This document shows positions 39,088 through 52,357 of a stretch of DNA of 64,000 nucleotides, one piece after another (position 1 is the stretch's first letter; each line of letters starts with the position of its first letter). Both the position numbers and the translations under genes were made by a program. This DNA comes from Mesorhizobium sp. M1B.F.Ca.ET.045.04.1.1 (lineage in GTDB: Bacteria > Pseudomonadota > Alphaproteobacteria > Rhizobiales > Rhizobiaceae): positions 1,612,001 through 1,676,000 of the forward strand of contig NZ_CP034448.1 of the NCBI RefSeq assembly GCF_003952465.1, read 5' to 3'. The notes under the pieces were generated by a model. That model worked only from the letters and a program-made list of their open reading frames with translations. It was not told the origin of the DNA and made no database searches.

Positions 39088-40335
39088 ATGACAAGCGATA
39101 CTTCGATCGACATCGCCATCATCGGCGGCGGCATCATCGGCATCTGCGCTGCCACATACCTCGCCGAGGCTGGCCGCAGCGTCACCGTCTTCGACCGCAC
39201 CGGCATCTGCGAGGAGACGAGCTCCGGCAACGCCGCCGCCTTTGCTTTCTCCGACGTGCTGCCGCTGGCGCATAAGGGGATGATCAGGCAGCTGCCGAAA
39301 TGGCTTGCCGACCCGCTTGGGCCTTTGGCCGTTCCGCCGGCCTATCTGCCCAGCCTCCTGCCCTGGCTGATCCGCTTCTGGCGCGCCGGCGCCGCCAAGC
39401 ACTACGAGGCGAGCGTCGCGGCGCAGGCAGGCATGATGAAGCTTGCAGAAGCCGAATGGATGGGCCTGCTCGACCGCTCAGGCACGAGACCGATGCTGCG
39501 CGAGGACGGCTCGCTCGAGCTCTACGAAAGCGAAGCCGAGTTCCGCGCCTCGCTGCCGGGCTGGGCGGAGCGTGAGCGCTTCGGCATCGGCTTTCGCCAT
39601 GTCGAGGGCGAGGAGATGGCCAGCTTGCAGCCCGGCCTGTCACCGCGCTTCGTCAAGGGCACCTTCGTGCCGGGCTGGAAGACGGTCGCCGATCCGAAGC
39701 TGCTCGGCAAGGCGGTCTGGGCCTATGCGGAGAAGCTCGGCGCTCGGTTCGAGCATGCGCGGATCGAGCGTATCGAGGCTGGAACAAACGGCGCCACGAT
39801 CATGCTCGCCGACGGCACGACGCGGAAGGCGAAGCAGCTCGTCGTCACCGCCGGCGCCTGGTCGCATCTTCTGGCCAAGAATCTCGGCGACCGCATCCCT
39901 CTGGAAACCGAGCGCGGCTACAACACGACGCTGCCGATCTCGGCCTTCGACGTGAAGCGGCAATTGATATTTTCCGGGCATGGCTTCGTCATCACGCCGC
40001 TGGAAACCGGACTGCGCGTCGGCGGCGCCGTCGAACTCGGCGGCATCGAGCGGCCGCCGAATTTCCGGCGCTCGAAGGCGATGCTGGAAAAAGCAAAACG
40101 CTTCCTGCCGGGGCTCGATCCGTCGGGCGGCCGCGAATGGATGGGTTTTCGCCCCTCGCTGCCGGATTCGCTGCCGGTCATTGGAGCCGCGCGGGCGCCG
40201 GGCGTCTTCTACGCTTTCGGCCACGGCCATCTCGGTCTCACCCAGGCGGCGGCGACCGGCCGCTTGATCCGCGATCTCGTTCTCGGGCAGAATCCGCCGC
40301 TCGATCTCACTCCATTCCGTCCGCAACGGTTCTGA
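39088..40335 (+). CDS. FAD-dependent D-amino-acid oxidase/dehydrogenase, probable HypO-like
   Basis: A 415-residue DadA-type flavoprotein: IDIAIIGGGIIGICAATYLAEAG near residue 8, ETSSGNAAAFAFSDVLPLAHKGM near 48, ETERGYNTTLPIS near 272, and a C-terminal EWMGFRPSLPDSLPVIG with YAFGHGHLGLTQAAATGRL. Set between a HypD-like gene and a 4-hydroxyproline epimerase gene, it should oxidise cis-4-hydroxy-D-proline, the epimerase product. It is the second DadA-like gene in the window and differs from the one at 31354. Confidence 0.88.
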   Translation: MTSDTSIDIAIIGGGIIGICAATYLAEAGRSVTVFDRTGICEETSSGNAAAFAFSDVLPLAHKGMIRQLPKWLADPLGPLAVPPAYLPSLLPWLIRFWRAGAAKHYEASVAAQAGMMKLAEAEWMGLLDRSGTRPMLREDGSLELYESEAEFRASLPGWAERERFGIGFRHVEGEEMASLQPGLSPRFVKGTFVPGWKTVADPKLLGKAVWAYAEKLGARFEHARIERIEAGTNGATIMLADGTTRKAKQLVVTAGAWSHLLAKNLGDRIPLETERGYNTTLPISAFDVKRQLIFSGHGFVITPLETGLRVGGAVELGGIERPPNFRRSKAMLEKAKRFLPGLDPSGGREWMGFRPSLPDSLPVIGAARAPGVFYAFGHGHLGLTQAAATGRLIRDLVLGQNPPLDLTPFRPQRF

Positions 40336-40367
40336 CACCCGCGGATTGTGATATTTTAAGGAGCATC

Positions 40368-41369
40368 ATGGCCAAGAAATCATTCTTCTGTATCGACGGC
40401 CACACCTGCGGCAATCCGGTGCGGCTGGTCGCCGGCGGCGGGCCGTTGCTTGAAGGCGCGACGATGATGGAGCGGCGCGCGCATTTCCTCGCCGAGTATG
40501 ACTGGATCCGCACCGGACTGATGTTCGAGCCGCGCGGCCATGACGTGATGTCGGGCTCGATCCTCTATCCGCCGACGCGCGAGGACTGCGACATCGCCAT
40601 CCTGTTCATCGAGACCTCCGGCTGCCTGCCAATGTGCGGCCACGGAACCATCGGCACCGTCACAATGGCGATCGAGCACGGACTGGTGAAGCCGAAGACG
40701 CCGGGCGTGCTGAGGCTCGACACGCCGGCCGGCCTGGTCATCGCCGAATACAAACAGGTCGGCGAATATGTCGAGGAGGTGCGCATCACCAATGTGCCGT
40801 CCTTCCTCTACGCCGAAGGGCTGACGGTCGAATGCCCCGTGCTCGGCGAGATCAGCGTCGACGTCGCCTATGGCGGCAATTTCTACGCCATCGTCGAGCC
40901 GCAGACGAACTACCGCGACATGGGCGACTATTCGGCCGGCGATCTCATCGCCTGGAGCCCGGTGGTGCGCCAGCGCCTCAACGATAAATACTCGTTCGTG
41001 CATCCGGAGAATCCCGGCATCAACCGGCTGTCGCACATGCTGTGGACCGGCAAGCCGAGAGATGCCGAGGCCGATGCGCGCAACGCCGTCTTCTACGGCG
41101 ACAAGGCGATCGACCGCTCGCCTTGCGGCACCGGCACCTCGGCGCGCATGGCGCAGCTTCACGCCAAAGGCAAGCTCAAGGCCGGGGCCAGTTTTGTCCA
41201 TGAATCGATCATCGGCTCGCTGTTCAAGGGCAGGGTCGAAAAGGAGGTCAGCGTGGCCGGCAAGCCGGCGATCATCCCCTCGATCGGCGGCTGGGCGCGC
41301 ATGACCGGGCTCAACACCATCTTCATCGACGACCGCGATCCGTTCGCGCACGGATTCATCGTCACATAA
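40368..41369 (+). CDS. 4-hydroxyproline 2-epimerase
   Basis: A 333-residue proline-racemase-family enzyme that interconverts trans-4-hydroxy-L-proline and cis-4-hydroxy-D-proline. Both catalytic cysteines are present: C90 in MCGHGTIG and C253 in SPCGTGTSARMA. This is the racemase/epimerase pattern; the dehydratase branch has Thr at the second position. MAKKSFFCIDGHTCGNPVRLVAGG is the expected start, after AAGGAG. Together with the GntR, DapA-like and FAD oxidase genes it forms a hydroxyproline catabolic cluster. Confidence 0.92.
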   Translation: MAKKSFFCIDGHTCGNPVRLVAGGGPLLEGATMMERRAHFLAEYDWIRTGLMFEPRGHDVMSGSILYPPTREDCDIAILFIETSGCLPMCGHGTIGTVTMAIEHGLVKPKTPGVLRLDTPAGLVIAEYKQVGEYVEEVRITNVPSFLYAEGLTVECPVLGEISVDVAYGGNFYAIVEPQTNYRDMGDYSAGDLIAWSPVVRQRLNDKYSFVHPENPGINRLSHMLWTGKPRDAEADARNAVFYGDKAIDRSPCGTGTSARMAQLHAKGKLKAGASFVHESIIGSLFKGRVEKEVSVAGKPAIIPSIGGWARMTGLNTIFIDDRDPFAHGFIVT

Positions 41370-41705
41370 CCGTCACGGCCTCACCTTGCGGAAGGGATTC
41401 CGCGCAAAATCGGCCACGCTCAGGGACGCAAGGAATCGTCACATCAACTTATTTTGACGGCGATTTCTTCGAAAGCGTGCGCATGCTACGGCTGAATCGT
41501 CAAAGACATTGCGTTGTGCCAATGATAGGGTCCGCGATAGTCCAGGGGCTGGGTGCGGGAAAACGGGCAATCGGGCGGCGTGCTTCCAAAACACGCCCGG
41601 CGATTGAAAAATGACGTTGCAATCCGGGCTCGAGACTTTACGACTAGGGGAAATACGAAAAGGAATGCGTCCTCGAAGGCGACATTCCAGGGGAGCCGCG
41701 TAAAT
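41370..41705. other. Intergenic region before the liv operon
   Basis: About 335 bp with no convincing gene. TTGACG at 41454 is a possible -35 element without a clear -10. ACACGCCCGGCGATTG and AGTCCAGGGGCTGGG segments show weak dyad symmetry. It probably carries the livH promoter and a long leader. Confidence 0.4.
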
Positions 41706-42608
41706 ATGCAGTACTTCGTCCAGCAGCTTATCAACGGGCTGACGCTGGGATCTATCTACGGCCTGATCGCGATCGGCTACACGATGGTCTACGGCATCAT
41801 CGGCATGATCAATTTCGCCCATGGCGACATCTTCATGGTCGGCGCCTTCACGGCCCTCATCGTCTTCCTGATCCTCGGCGCGATGTTCTATTCGGTGCCG
41901 GTGGTGGTGGCGCTCCTGATCATGATGATCGTGGGCATGCTGCTCACCGGCCTCTACAACTGGACGATCGAGAAGGTGGCCTACCGGCCGCTGCGCGGCT
42001 CGTTCCGGCTGGCGCCGCTGATCACCGCCATCGGCATGTCGATCGCGCTGTCCAACTTCGTGCAGGTCACGCAAGGCCCGCGCAACAAGCCGATCCCGCC
42101 GCTGGTCAGCCAAGTCTACACGATCGACGGCATCAGCGTCTCGCTGAAGCAGATCATCATCGTGCTGGTGACCGCAGCGCTGCTGGTAATCTTCTGGTAT
42201 CTCGTCAACAGGACGGCGCTGGGGCGGGCGCAGCGCGCCTGCGAGCAGGACCGCAAGATGGCGGCGCTGCTTGGCATCGACGTCGACCGCACTATATCGA
42301 TCACCTTCATCATGGGCGCAGCGCTTGCCGCTGTCGCCGGCACGCTGTTCCTGATGTATTACGGCGTGGTGGTGTTCTCCGACGGCTTCGTGCCGGGCGT
42401 GAAGGCCTTCACGGCGGCGGTGCTTGGCGGCATCGGCTCGCTGCCGGGCGCGGTGCTCGGCGGGCTTTTGATCGGCTTCATCGAGAGCATGTGGTCGGCC
42501 TATTTCTCGATCGACTACAAGGACGTTGCAGCCTTCTCGATCCTGGCGATCGTGCTCATCTTCCTGCCCTCCGGCATCCTGGGCCGGCCTGAAGTCGAAA
42601 AGGTCTGA
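41706..42608 (+). CDS. livH: Branched-chain amino acid ABC transporter permease LivH
   Basis: A 300-residue inner-membrane permease with about eight helices. Typical features are NGLTLGSIYGLIAIGYTMVYGIIGMINFAHGD at the start, AYRPLRGS near 95, RTALGRAQRACEQDRKMAALLGIDVDRTI near 170 (the coupling loop), and LGGIGSLPGAVLGGLLIG near 240. It pairs with LivM. First gene of livHMGF. Confidence 0.95.
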   Translation: MQYFVQQLINGLTLGSIYGLIAIGYTMVYGIIGMINFAHGDIFMVGAFTALIVFLILGAMFYSVPVVVALLIMMIVGMLLTGLYNWTIEKVAYRPLRGSFRLAPLITAIGMSIALSNFVQVTQGPRNKPIPPLVSQVYTIDGISVSLKQIIIVLVTAALLVIFWYLVNRTALGRAQRACEQDRKMAALLGIDVDRTISITFIMGAALAAVAGTLFLMYYGVVVFSDGFVPGVKAFTAAVLGGIGSLPGAVLGGLLIGFIESMWSAYFSIDYKDVAAFSILAIVLIFLPSGILGRPEVEKV

Positions 42609-42613
42609 TCCTC

Positions 42614-44008
42614 ATGGCCGTTACCGTGTCTCCGGAGCGCGACGTCGTCGTCCCTCCCATCCAGCGCGCTTTCCGCGAGGCGCTCTATGCGGGTGCCATC
42701 GCGCTCGGCCTGTTCGTGCTGTTCATCGGTCTGAGGACCGACCAGAACATCTCCAACGAACTCATCCTTGTGCAGCGCTGGGGCCTGCTAGCCCTGGTGG
42801 TCATCGCCACCGCCGTCGGCCGCTTCCTCTATGTCGGATATGCGCAGCCGGCGATAGAGCGGGCCAAGGCGGAAAAGGCCAAGGCGCCCGCAGCCATCGC
42901 GGCCGAACCGGGCTTTGTGCGGCGCAACTTCAACAAGATTGGCGTCGCGGTGCTGATCGCCTATCCAGTCGTGATGGTCTTGGCGTTCGGCTTTCAGGGC
43001 TCGCTGAAATGGGTCGACAATTTCGGCATCCAGATCCTGATCTATGTGATGCTGGCCTGGGGCCTCAACATCGTCGTCGGGCTGGCCGGCCTGCTCGACC
43101 TCGGTTACGTTGCCTTCTATGCGGTCGGCGCCTATGCCTATGCGCTGCTCGGCACGCATTTCGGCCTGTCGTTCTGGATCCTGCTGCCCGCCGCCGGCGC
43201 CATGGCCGCCTTCTGGGGCGTCATGCTCGGCTTCCCGGTGCTGCGGCTGCGCGGCGACTATCTGGCGATCGTGACGCTCGCCTTTGGCGAGATCATCCGG
43301 CTGGTGATCATCAACTGGCGCGAGGTCACCAACGGCTCGGCCGGGGTTTCCGGCATTCCGAAGGTGTCGTTCTTCGGCCTGATGTCGTTCAACGTCTCGG
43401 ACCCGAATTATATCGCCAAGGTGCTGCACATCGCCCAGTCGGGCGCCTACTATAAAATCTTCCTCTACTACCTGATCCTGGGCCTGTGCTTCTTCACCGC
43501 ATTCGTCACCATCAGGCTTCGCCGGTTGCCCGTCGGCCGCGCCTGGGAAGCGCTCCGCGAGGACGAGATCGCCTGCCGCTCGCTCGGCATCAACACCACC
43601 ACCACCAAGCTGACGGCATTCGCCACCGGCGCCATGTTCGGCGGCTTCGCCGGCTCGTTCTTCGCCGCCCGACAGGGCTTCGTCAGCCCTGAATCTTTCG
43701 TCTTCCTGGAATCGGCGATCATCCTTGCCATCGTTGTGCTCGGCGGCATGGGTTCGCTGGGCGGCATCGCGGTGGCGGCGCTGGTGATGATCGGCGGCAC
43801 CGAGATCCTGCGCGAGCTCGGCTTCCTCAAGGCGGTGTTCGGCCCCGATTTTACACCGGAACTCTATCGAATGCTGCTGTTCGGCATGGCCATGGTCATC
43901 GTCATGCTGTGGAAGCCGCGCGGCTTCGTCGGCAGCCGTGAACCGACCGCCTTCCTCAAGGAACGAAGAGCGGTCTCAGGCTCCTTCACCAAGGAGGGCC
44001 ACGGCTGA
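42614..44008 (+). CDS. livM: Branched-chain amino acid ABC transporter permease LivM
   Basis: A 464-residue permease with a long variable N-terminal part (about 140 residues with two or three helices), then the LivM core: [46 protein letters not shown], the coupling loop [22 protein letters not shown], and [20 protein letters not shown]. It overlaps the livG start by one base. It forms the membrane channel with LivH. Confidence 0.95.
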   Translation: MAVTVSPERDVVVPPIQRAFREALYAGAIALGLFVLFIGLRTDQNISNELILVQRWGLLALVVIATAVGRFLYVGYAQPAIERAKAEKAKAPAAIAAEPGFVRRNFNKIGVAVLIAYPVVMVLAFGFQGSLKWVDNFGIQILIYVMLAWGLNIVVGLAGLLDLGYVAFYAVGAYAYALLGTHFGLSFWILLPAAGAMAAFWGVMLGFPVLRLRGDYLAIVTLAFGEIIRLVIINWREVTNGSAGVSGIPKVSFFGLMSFNVSDPNYIAKVLHIAQSGAYYKIFLYYLILGLCFFTAFVTIRLRRLPVGRAWEALREDEIACRSLGINTTTTKLTAFATGAMFGGFAGSFFAARQGFVSPESFVFLESAIILAIVVLGGMGSLGGIAVAALVMIGGTEILRELGFLKAVFGPDFTPELYRMLLFGMAMVIVMLWKPRGFVGSREPTAFLKERRAVSGSFTKEGHG

Positions 44009-45219
44009 TGGACGTGCAAGCTTCCCAGAGCGATTTCATTCTGCAGGTCGAGCATCTGTCGATGAAGTTCGGCGGCCTGGTCGCCATCGGCGACTTGTCC
44101 TTCCAGGCCAGGCGCGGCGAGATCACCGCGCTGATCGGGCCGAACGGCGCCGGCAAGACGACGGTGTTCAACTGCATAACCGGCTTCTACAAGCCCACCG
44201 AGGGCATGATCACGCTCAACAAGCGCGACGGCTCGACCTATCTGCTCGAGCGCCTGCCCAACCACGAGATCCCGGCGCGCGCCAATGTGGCGCGCACCTT
44301 CCAGAACATCCGCCTGTTCTCGGGCATGACGCTGCTCGAGAACCTTTTGGTCGCCCAGCACAACAAGCTGATGAAGGCCTCGGGCTACACCTTCCTCGGC
44401 CTGTTCGGCTTCCCGAGCTACCGCCAGGCATCGGCCGAATCGATCGAGCTTGCCAGGCACTGGCTGGAGAAGGCGGACCTCGTCGACCGCGCCGACGATC
44501 CGGCCGGCGACCTGCCCTACGGCGCGCAGCGGCGGCTGGAGATCGCCCGCGCCATGTGCACCGGACCGGAGCTGCTTTGCCTCGACGAGCCGGCCGCCGG
44601 CCTCAACCCGAAAGAATCGGCTTCGCTCAACCAGCTCTTGAACGACATCAAGAACAACACCGGCACGTCGATCCTCTTGATCGAGCACGACATGTCGGTG
44701 GTCATGCAGATCTCCGACCATGTCGTGGTGCTGGAATACGGCCGCAAGATCTCCGACGGCAATCCGCAATCGGTGCGGACCGATCCGCGCGTCATCGCCG
44801 CCTATCTCGGCGTCGACGACGAGGAGGTCGAAACCGTGCTCACCGAAGTCGGCGACGAGGATGTGATCGAACAGCTAGATACCGGCCCCGACTCTGCCCA
44901 TGGTCCGGGCAATTCCGCTTCGATGATGGCGGGGCCGGTTTCCGATAGTGTCGAACATGCGGATGAGGGCGAGCGGGTCACGGTGTCGAAAGGCGCCTCG
45001 AAGGCGGCTCAGGTCGATGCGCGCGCCGCATCAGTCGCCAGCAAGCCCACCGCAGCAGCCAAGCCGGCCGCGAAGCGGAGCACTGCGAAAGCAGCGCCGA
45101 AGAAAATGGCCGCCAAGGCTCCGGCCGCCAAGGCTCCGGCCGCGAAAGCCGGCGGCGCTTCGAAGGGCAAGGAAGCTTCGGCTAAGCCCGCTGCGGACAA
45201 GCGTGGAGGGCGTAAATAA
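44008..45219 (+). CDS. livG: Branched-chain amino acid ABC transporter ATPase LivG with Ala/Lys-rich tail
   Basis: The first 270 or so of 403 residues are a normal LivG: Walker [19 protein letters not shown] near 43, signature-type [15 protein letters not shown] near 172, Walker [16 protein letters not shown], and the H-loop [11 protein letters not shown]. The extra 130 residues are acidic at first ([20 protein letters not shown]), then strongly basic with repeated [14 protein letters not shown], like histone-H1-type tails. Normal LivG proteins are about 250-290 residues. livF starts at its stop codon. Confidence 0.93.
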   Translation: MDVQASQSDFILQVEHLSMKFGGLVAIGDLSFQARRGEITALIGPNGAGKTTVFNCITGFYKPTEGMITLNKRDGSTYLLERLPNHEIPARANVARTFQNIRLFSGMTLLENLLVAQHNKLMKASGYTFLGLFGFPSYRQASAESIELARHWLEKADLVDRADDPAGDLPYGAQRRLEIARAMCTGPELLCLDEPAAGLNPKESASLNQLLNDIKNNTGTSILLIEHDMSVVMQISDHVVVLEYGRKISDGNPQSVRTDPRVIAAYLGVDDEEVETVLTEVGDEDVIEQLDTGPDSAHGPGNSASMMAGPVSDSVEHADEGERVTVSKGASKAAQVDARAASVASKPTAAAKPAAKRSTAKAAPKKMAAKAPAAKAPAAKAGGASKGKEASAKPAADKRGGRK

Positions 45220-45947
45220 TGGCCGGCACAACGCTGCTCGATATCAAGGGCGTGCAGACCTATTACGGCAACATCCGGGCGCTGAACGGCGTCGACGTCA
45301 CCGTCAACCAGGGTGAGATCGTGGCGCTGATCGGCGCCAACGGCGCCGGCAAGTCGACGCTGATGATGACCATCTTTGGAGCTCCGCGCGCTCGCGCGGG
45401 TACCATCACCTTCGCCGGCACCAACATCACCCAGCTGCCTACGCACGAGATCGCCCGCATGCGCATCGCCCAGTCGCCGGAGGGACGCCGCATCTTCCCG
45501 CGCATGACGGTGATGGAAAACCTGCAGATGGGCGCCAGCATCGACAACCTCAAGCATTTTGACGAGGATGCCGAGAAAGTGTTCGCACTGTTCCCGCGGC
45601 TCAAGGAGCGCATCAACCAGCGCGGCGGCACGCTGTCGGGCGGCGAACAGCAGATGCTGTCGATCGGACGCGCGCTGATGGGGAGGCCGAAGCTGCTTCT
45701 GCTCGACGAGCCGTCGCTGGGCCTCGCGCCGCTGATCGTCAAGCAGATCTTCGACGCCATCCGCGCGCTCAACAAGACGCAAGGACTGACCGTGTTCCTG
45801 GTCGAGCAGAACGCTTTCGGCGCTCTCAAGCTCGCCAATCGCGGCTACGTCATGGTCAACGGCAATGTGACGATGAGCGGCACCGGCAAGGAACTGCTCG
45901 CCAATCCGGAAGTGCGCGCCGCGTATCTCGAAGGCGGGCATCACTAA
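45219..45947 (+). CDS. livF: Branched-chain amino acid ABC transporter ATPase LivF
   Basis: A 242-residue ATPase: GVQTYYGNIRALNGVDVTV start, Walker A GANGAGKSTLMMTIFG near 40, IAQSPEGRRIFPRMTVMENL near 87, signature LSGGEQQMLSIGRALM near 143, and Walker B LLLLDEPSLGLAPL. It partners LivG. The start overlaps the livG stop. Length normal. Confidence 0.96.
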   Translation: MAGTTLLDIKGVQTYYGNIRALNGVDVTVNQGEIVALIGANGAGKSTLMMTIFGAPRARAGTITFAGTNITQLPTHEIARMRIAQSPEGRRIFPRMTVMENLQMGASIDNLKHFDEDAEKVFALFPRLKERINQRGGTLSGGEQQMLSIGRALMGRPKLLLLDEPSLGLAPLIVKQIFDAIRALNKTQGLTVFLVEQNAFGALKLANRGYVMVNGNVTMSGTGKELLANPEVRAAYLEGGHH

Positions 45948-45961
45948 GAAGGGGCTTCAAC

Positions 45962-46309
45962 ATGCAAGGCGTACTCTACGAAGAAGCCTCGATCTGGCAG
46001 TTCCTGTTCGTCACCTGGCTGCTTGGCGGCGGCGCAGCGTGGATGACCGGCAAAGCCGTGGCCCAGACCTGGGGCAGCCACACCCGGCTATTCCTCTACA
46101 TGCTGGGCCTCGGCATCGGCGTCAGGTTCATCCATCATGCCTTGTTCGATGGCACGATGTTCTCGCTACACTACTATATCGTCGACACCATTGTGCTGAT
46201 GATACTGGGCTTCCTCGGCTATCAATACACGCGCACCAACCAGATGGTCACACAGTATAACTGGCTCTACGAAAGAGCTTCCTTATTGAGCTGGAAACCG
46301 AAAGGTTGA
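45962..46309 (+). CDS. Small membrane protein of the liv operon
   Basis: A 115-residue protein with three predicted helices (ASIWQFLFVTWLLGGGAAWMTG; LFLYMLGLGIGVRFIHHALF; IVDTIVLMILGFLGYQY). Similar small proteins sit between livF and livJ in other Rhizobiales (recalled as a DUF family, possibly DUF6867). Its place suggests a transporter-linked role, not demonstrated. Start after AAGGGG, 14 bp after livF. Confidence 0.82.
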   Translation: MQGVLYEEASIWQFLFVTWLLGGGAAWMTGKAVAQTWGSHTRLFLYMLGLGIGVRFIHHALFDGTMFSLHYYIVDTIVLMILGFLGYQYTRTNQMVTQYNWLYERASLLSWKPKG

Positions 46310-46447
46310 CGTTCATGATTAACGTCGTTCAGGGGAATGAATCGGCGTGACAAGTGCCTGAAAATCGGCATTCTATGCTTTCTGCGATAAGGGTGGGCAT
46401 CGCATGAAGGTATCATCCACGCCCACTCCGTAAATGGGAGCGTTTCA

Positions 46448-47566
46448 ATGAAAAAATCACTTTTGTCCGCCGTGGCGCTGACCGCGTTCATCGCGTTCAG
46501 CGGCAGCGCGTGGGCCGACATCCTGATTGGCGTCGCCGGTCCGATCACCGGTCCGAACGCCGCCTTCGGCGCGCAGCTGCAGAAGGGCGCGGAGCAGGCG
46601 GTCGCCGATATCAACGCGGCGGGCGGCATCAATGGCCAGCAGCTCAAGCTTGAGATCGGCGACGACGTCTCCGACCCCAAGCAGGGCATCTCGGTCGCCA
46701 ACAAGTTCGTCGCCGACGGCGTCAAGTTCGTCGACGGCCACTTCAACTCAGGCGTGACCATTCCTGCGTCGGAAGTCTATGCCGAGAACGGCATCCTCGT
46801 CATGACGCCGGCCGCGACCAATCCGAAGCTCACCGAGCGCGGCCTGTGGAACACCTTCCGTACCTGCGGTCGCGACGACCAGCAGGGCAAGGTGGCCGGC
46901 GACTACATCGCCAAGAACTTCAAGGACGCCAAGATCGCCATCATCCACGACAAGACGCCTTACGGCCAGGGCCTTGCCGACGAGACCAAGAAGAACCTGA
47001 ACGCCAACGGCACCAAGGAAGTGATGTATGAAGGCGTGAACGTCGGCGACAAGGACTTCTCCGCCCTCATCGCCAAGATGAAGGAAAACGGCGTCACGCT
47101 GATCTACTGGGGCGGCCTGCACACCGAAGCCGGCCTGATCATCCGCCAGTCGGCCGACCAGGGCCTGAAGGCGCCGCTGTTCTCGGGCGACGGCATCGTC
47201 TCCAACGAGCTGGCCTCGATCGCCGGCGACGCCGTTGCCGGCACGCTCAACACCTTCGCTCCGGATCCGCGCAAGAATCCGGCCGCCAAGGAAGTGGTGG
47301 AGAAGTTCCGCGCCGCCGGCTTCGAGCCGGAAGCCTACACGCTCTACTCCTATGCCGCCATCCAGATCATCACTCAGGCCATCGCCAAGGTCGGTTCGGC
47401 CGACGATGCGCAGAAGGTGGCCGACACGATCAAGTCGGGCGGCCCGTGGAAGACGGCCATCGGCGAGATCGGCTACGACTCCAAGGGCGACATCACCCGT
47501 CCGGACTATGTCGTCTACGAGTGGAAGAAGGGCGAAGACGGCAAGTACAGCTACTTCGAGAAATAA
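46448..47566 (+). CDS. livJ: Branched-chain amino acid ABC transporter substrate-binding protein
   Basis: A 372-residue periplasmic binding protein: signal peptide ([23 protein letters not shown]), then [26 protein letters not shown] and a LivJ/LivK-type fold ([30 protein letters not shown] near 100; [20 protein letters not shown] near 138). It delivers leucine, isoleucine, valine or similar amino acids. It is separated from the rest of the operon by 138 bp containing GACGTT-N7-AACGTC (46308-46326), so it may also have its own promoter. A strong terminator follows. Confidence 0.95.
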   Translation: MKKSLLSAVALTAFIAFSGSAWADILIGVAGPITGPNAAFGAQLQKGAEQAVADINAAGGINGQQLKLEIGDDVSDPKQGISVANKFVADGVKFVDGHFNSGVTIPASEVYAENGILVMTPAATNPKLTERGLWNTFRTCGRDDQQGKVAGDYIAKNFKDAKIAIIHDKTPYGQGLADETKKNLNANGTKEVMYEGVNVGDKDFSALIAKMKENGVTLIYWGGLHTEAGLIIRQSADQGLKAPLFSGDGIVSNELASIAGDAVAGTLNTFAPDPRKNPAAKEVVEKFRAAGFEPEAYTLYSYAAIQIITQAIAKVGSADDAQKVADTIKSGGPWKTAIGEIGYDSKGDITRPDYVVYEWKKGEDGKYSYFEK

Positions 47567-47593
47567 GCCGGCAAACACAAGCCGACTTTTCGG

Positions 47594-47624
47594 ATGCCCG
47601 GCGCTTAGCGCCGGGCATTTTTGT
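47594..47624 (+). terminator. Rho-independent terminator after livJ
   Basis: ATGCCCGGCGC and GCGCCGGGCAT form a perfect stem around TTA, followed by TTTTTGTTT. Ends the liv transcript. Confidence 0.93.
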
Positions 47625-47721
47625 TTGCGTACGCTAGCGTCCAGCCGACCAAGCGTTCCGCAATTAGGACAATCTGAAAAATCATTCCTGAACCGCCTGC
47701 GGGACGACAGCGAGGGTTTTG

Positions 47722-47773
47722 GCGCAAACAAACGATTTAAATCGGTTTAAGTGTCGCGCGATTTTGTTTGCGC
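47722..47773. promoter_or_regulatory. Nested perfect palindromes upstream of pyc
   Basis: GCGCAAACAAA (47722-47732) is perfectly complementary to TTTGTTTGCGC (47763-47773). Between them lies CGATTTAAATCG (47733-47744), a perfect 12-bp palindrome. The unit ends about 60 bp before the pyc start. A regulator site or leader structure is likely; the regulator is unknown. Confidence 0.6.
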
Positions 47774-47835
47774 TGCAGCATTTTCACGCTAATCATTGCC
47801 CGTTCATCTTACCTTCCGCTGCTGGAGCCCAGTCC

Positions 47836-51294
<3,459 letters not shown>

Positions 51295-51626
51295 GTGTGC
51301 TGATATTCAGGTGAGGCCAGCCTGCGAATGGAGGCTTCCTGCGCTTCCGGTGCTCACGTACTTCAAGTACGCTCCGCTCCGGCCTTCGCCGGCCGAAGCC
51401 CTCATAAGTGTCTCCGCTCTATGAAGGCTACGGCCGGCGTAGGCCGGTTCTCGGAATCCACCATTCTCGGCCCGGCCTGACCTGAATCTCAACACACCTC
51501 GGGGCGTGGGTAACCCTTCATGCCGCATCGATAATGTCTTGACCCGCCGCGCCTGCTCGGGCATCGAACCGGCTCCAATTTAGCCGGGCGGGAATCGCCA
51601 TGGCGCCAAAAAACGCGGAGAGAAAA
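51295..51626. other. Intergenic region with palindromes between pyc and gapR
   Basis: No gene supported. It contains CGTACTT-C-AAGTACG (51355-51369) within GGTGCTCACGTACTTCAAGT and neighbouring GC inverted repeats. A related GTGCTCACGAACG...GTTCGCTCCGCTCC unit lies after the 6S RNA at about 57103-57132. It probably also holds the gapR promoter. Confidence 0.5.
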
Positions 51627-51887
51627 ATGGCCGACGAGATCACCGAGACCAGCCAGACTGTAGCCGCCGGCCAGCTGCGCGCCATCATCGAGCGCATCGA
51701 GCGGCTCGAGGAAGAAAAGAAGACGATTTCCGACGACATCAAGGACGTCTATGGCGAGGCCAAGGGCACTGGCTTCGACACCAAGGCGATCCGCACCATC
51801 GTGCGGCTGCGCAAGAAGGACCAAGCCGAGCGCCAGGAGGAGGAGTCCATCCTCGATCTGTACAAGGCCGCGCTCGGCATGGTGTAA
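51627..51887 (+). CDS. gapR: GapR family nucleoid-associated protein (DUF2312)
   Basis: An 86-residue helical protein matching Caulobacter Gap[23 protein letters not shown], then [35 protein letters not shown] and a terminal [10 protein letters not shown]. GapR binds AT-rich, overtwisted DNA ahead of forks and RNA polymerase and assists topoisomerases. Start 51627 (MADEITE) is chosen; an in-frame ATG at 51600 would add nine residues. Conserved in alphaproteobacteria. Confidence 0.93.
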   Translation: MADEITETSQTVAAGQLRAIIERIERLEEEKKTISDDIKDVYGEAKGTGFDTKAIRTIVRLRKKDQAERQEEESILDLYKAALGMV

Positions 51888-51909
51888 GTCTCATGGCCGG
51901 GGGCCGGCC

Positions 51910-52350
51910 ATGAGTGAGTTCGACTTCGGCGGCCGCCGGGCCTCGGAGTTCCGCCATCGCGGCTTCTGGGCGCTGTTCGCCGAACGGCATCCGCAAGAAC
52001 GGCCCCGCCTGGCGCGGCGCGGGCCCTGGTTCTGGCAGCGCGGGCTGCCCGAATTCGGCCTGGTACTTTCGATGTATGTCGCGCCCAGCGAGAACGTGGT
52101 CGGCGTCTTCTTCGGCCGCAACGAGAAGCTCGGCGCAACGCAAGTCTGGACGCGGCTGAAGCCGTTCCAGCCGGCGATCGAGGCGCGGCTGAAGCTCAGG
52201 CCGGAGCAGAGCGCGCAAAATCTCGGCATCAACTCGCAGTGGCGGGTCAACTGCTTTGCCGAGGACAATTGGCCAGCCATGGCCGACTGGCTGGTGACGG
52301 AATGCTCGCGTTTCGAACGCGCGGTAATTGAAGTCCTGAGGCAGGAGTAG
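51910..52350 (+). CDS. Hypothetical protein (DUF4268-like)
   Basis: A 146-residue soluble protein, FDFGGRRASEFRHRGFWALFAERH at the start and LVLSMYVAPSENVVGVFFGRNE in the middle. The pattern recalls DUF4268-type domains found near nuclease or restriction proteins, but that is a weak impression. Start ATG after GGGGGCCGGCC, 22 bp behind gapR, probably co-transcribed. Function unknown. Confidence 0.6.
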   Translation: MSEFDFGGRRASEFRHRGFWALFAERHPQERPRLARRGPWFWQRGLPEFGLVLSMYVAPSENVVGVFFGRNEKLGATQVWTRLKPFQPAIEARLKLRPEQSAQNLGINSQWRVNCFAEDNWPAMADWLVTECSRFERAVIEVLRQE

Positions 52351-52357
52351 ACCACAG

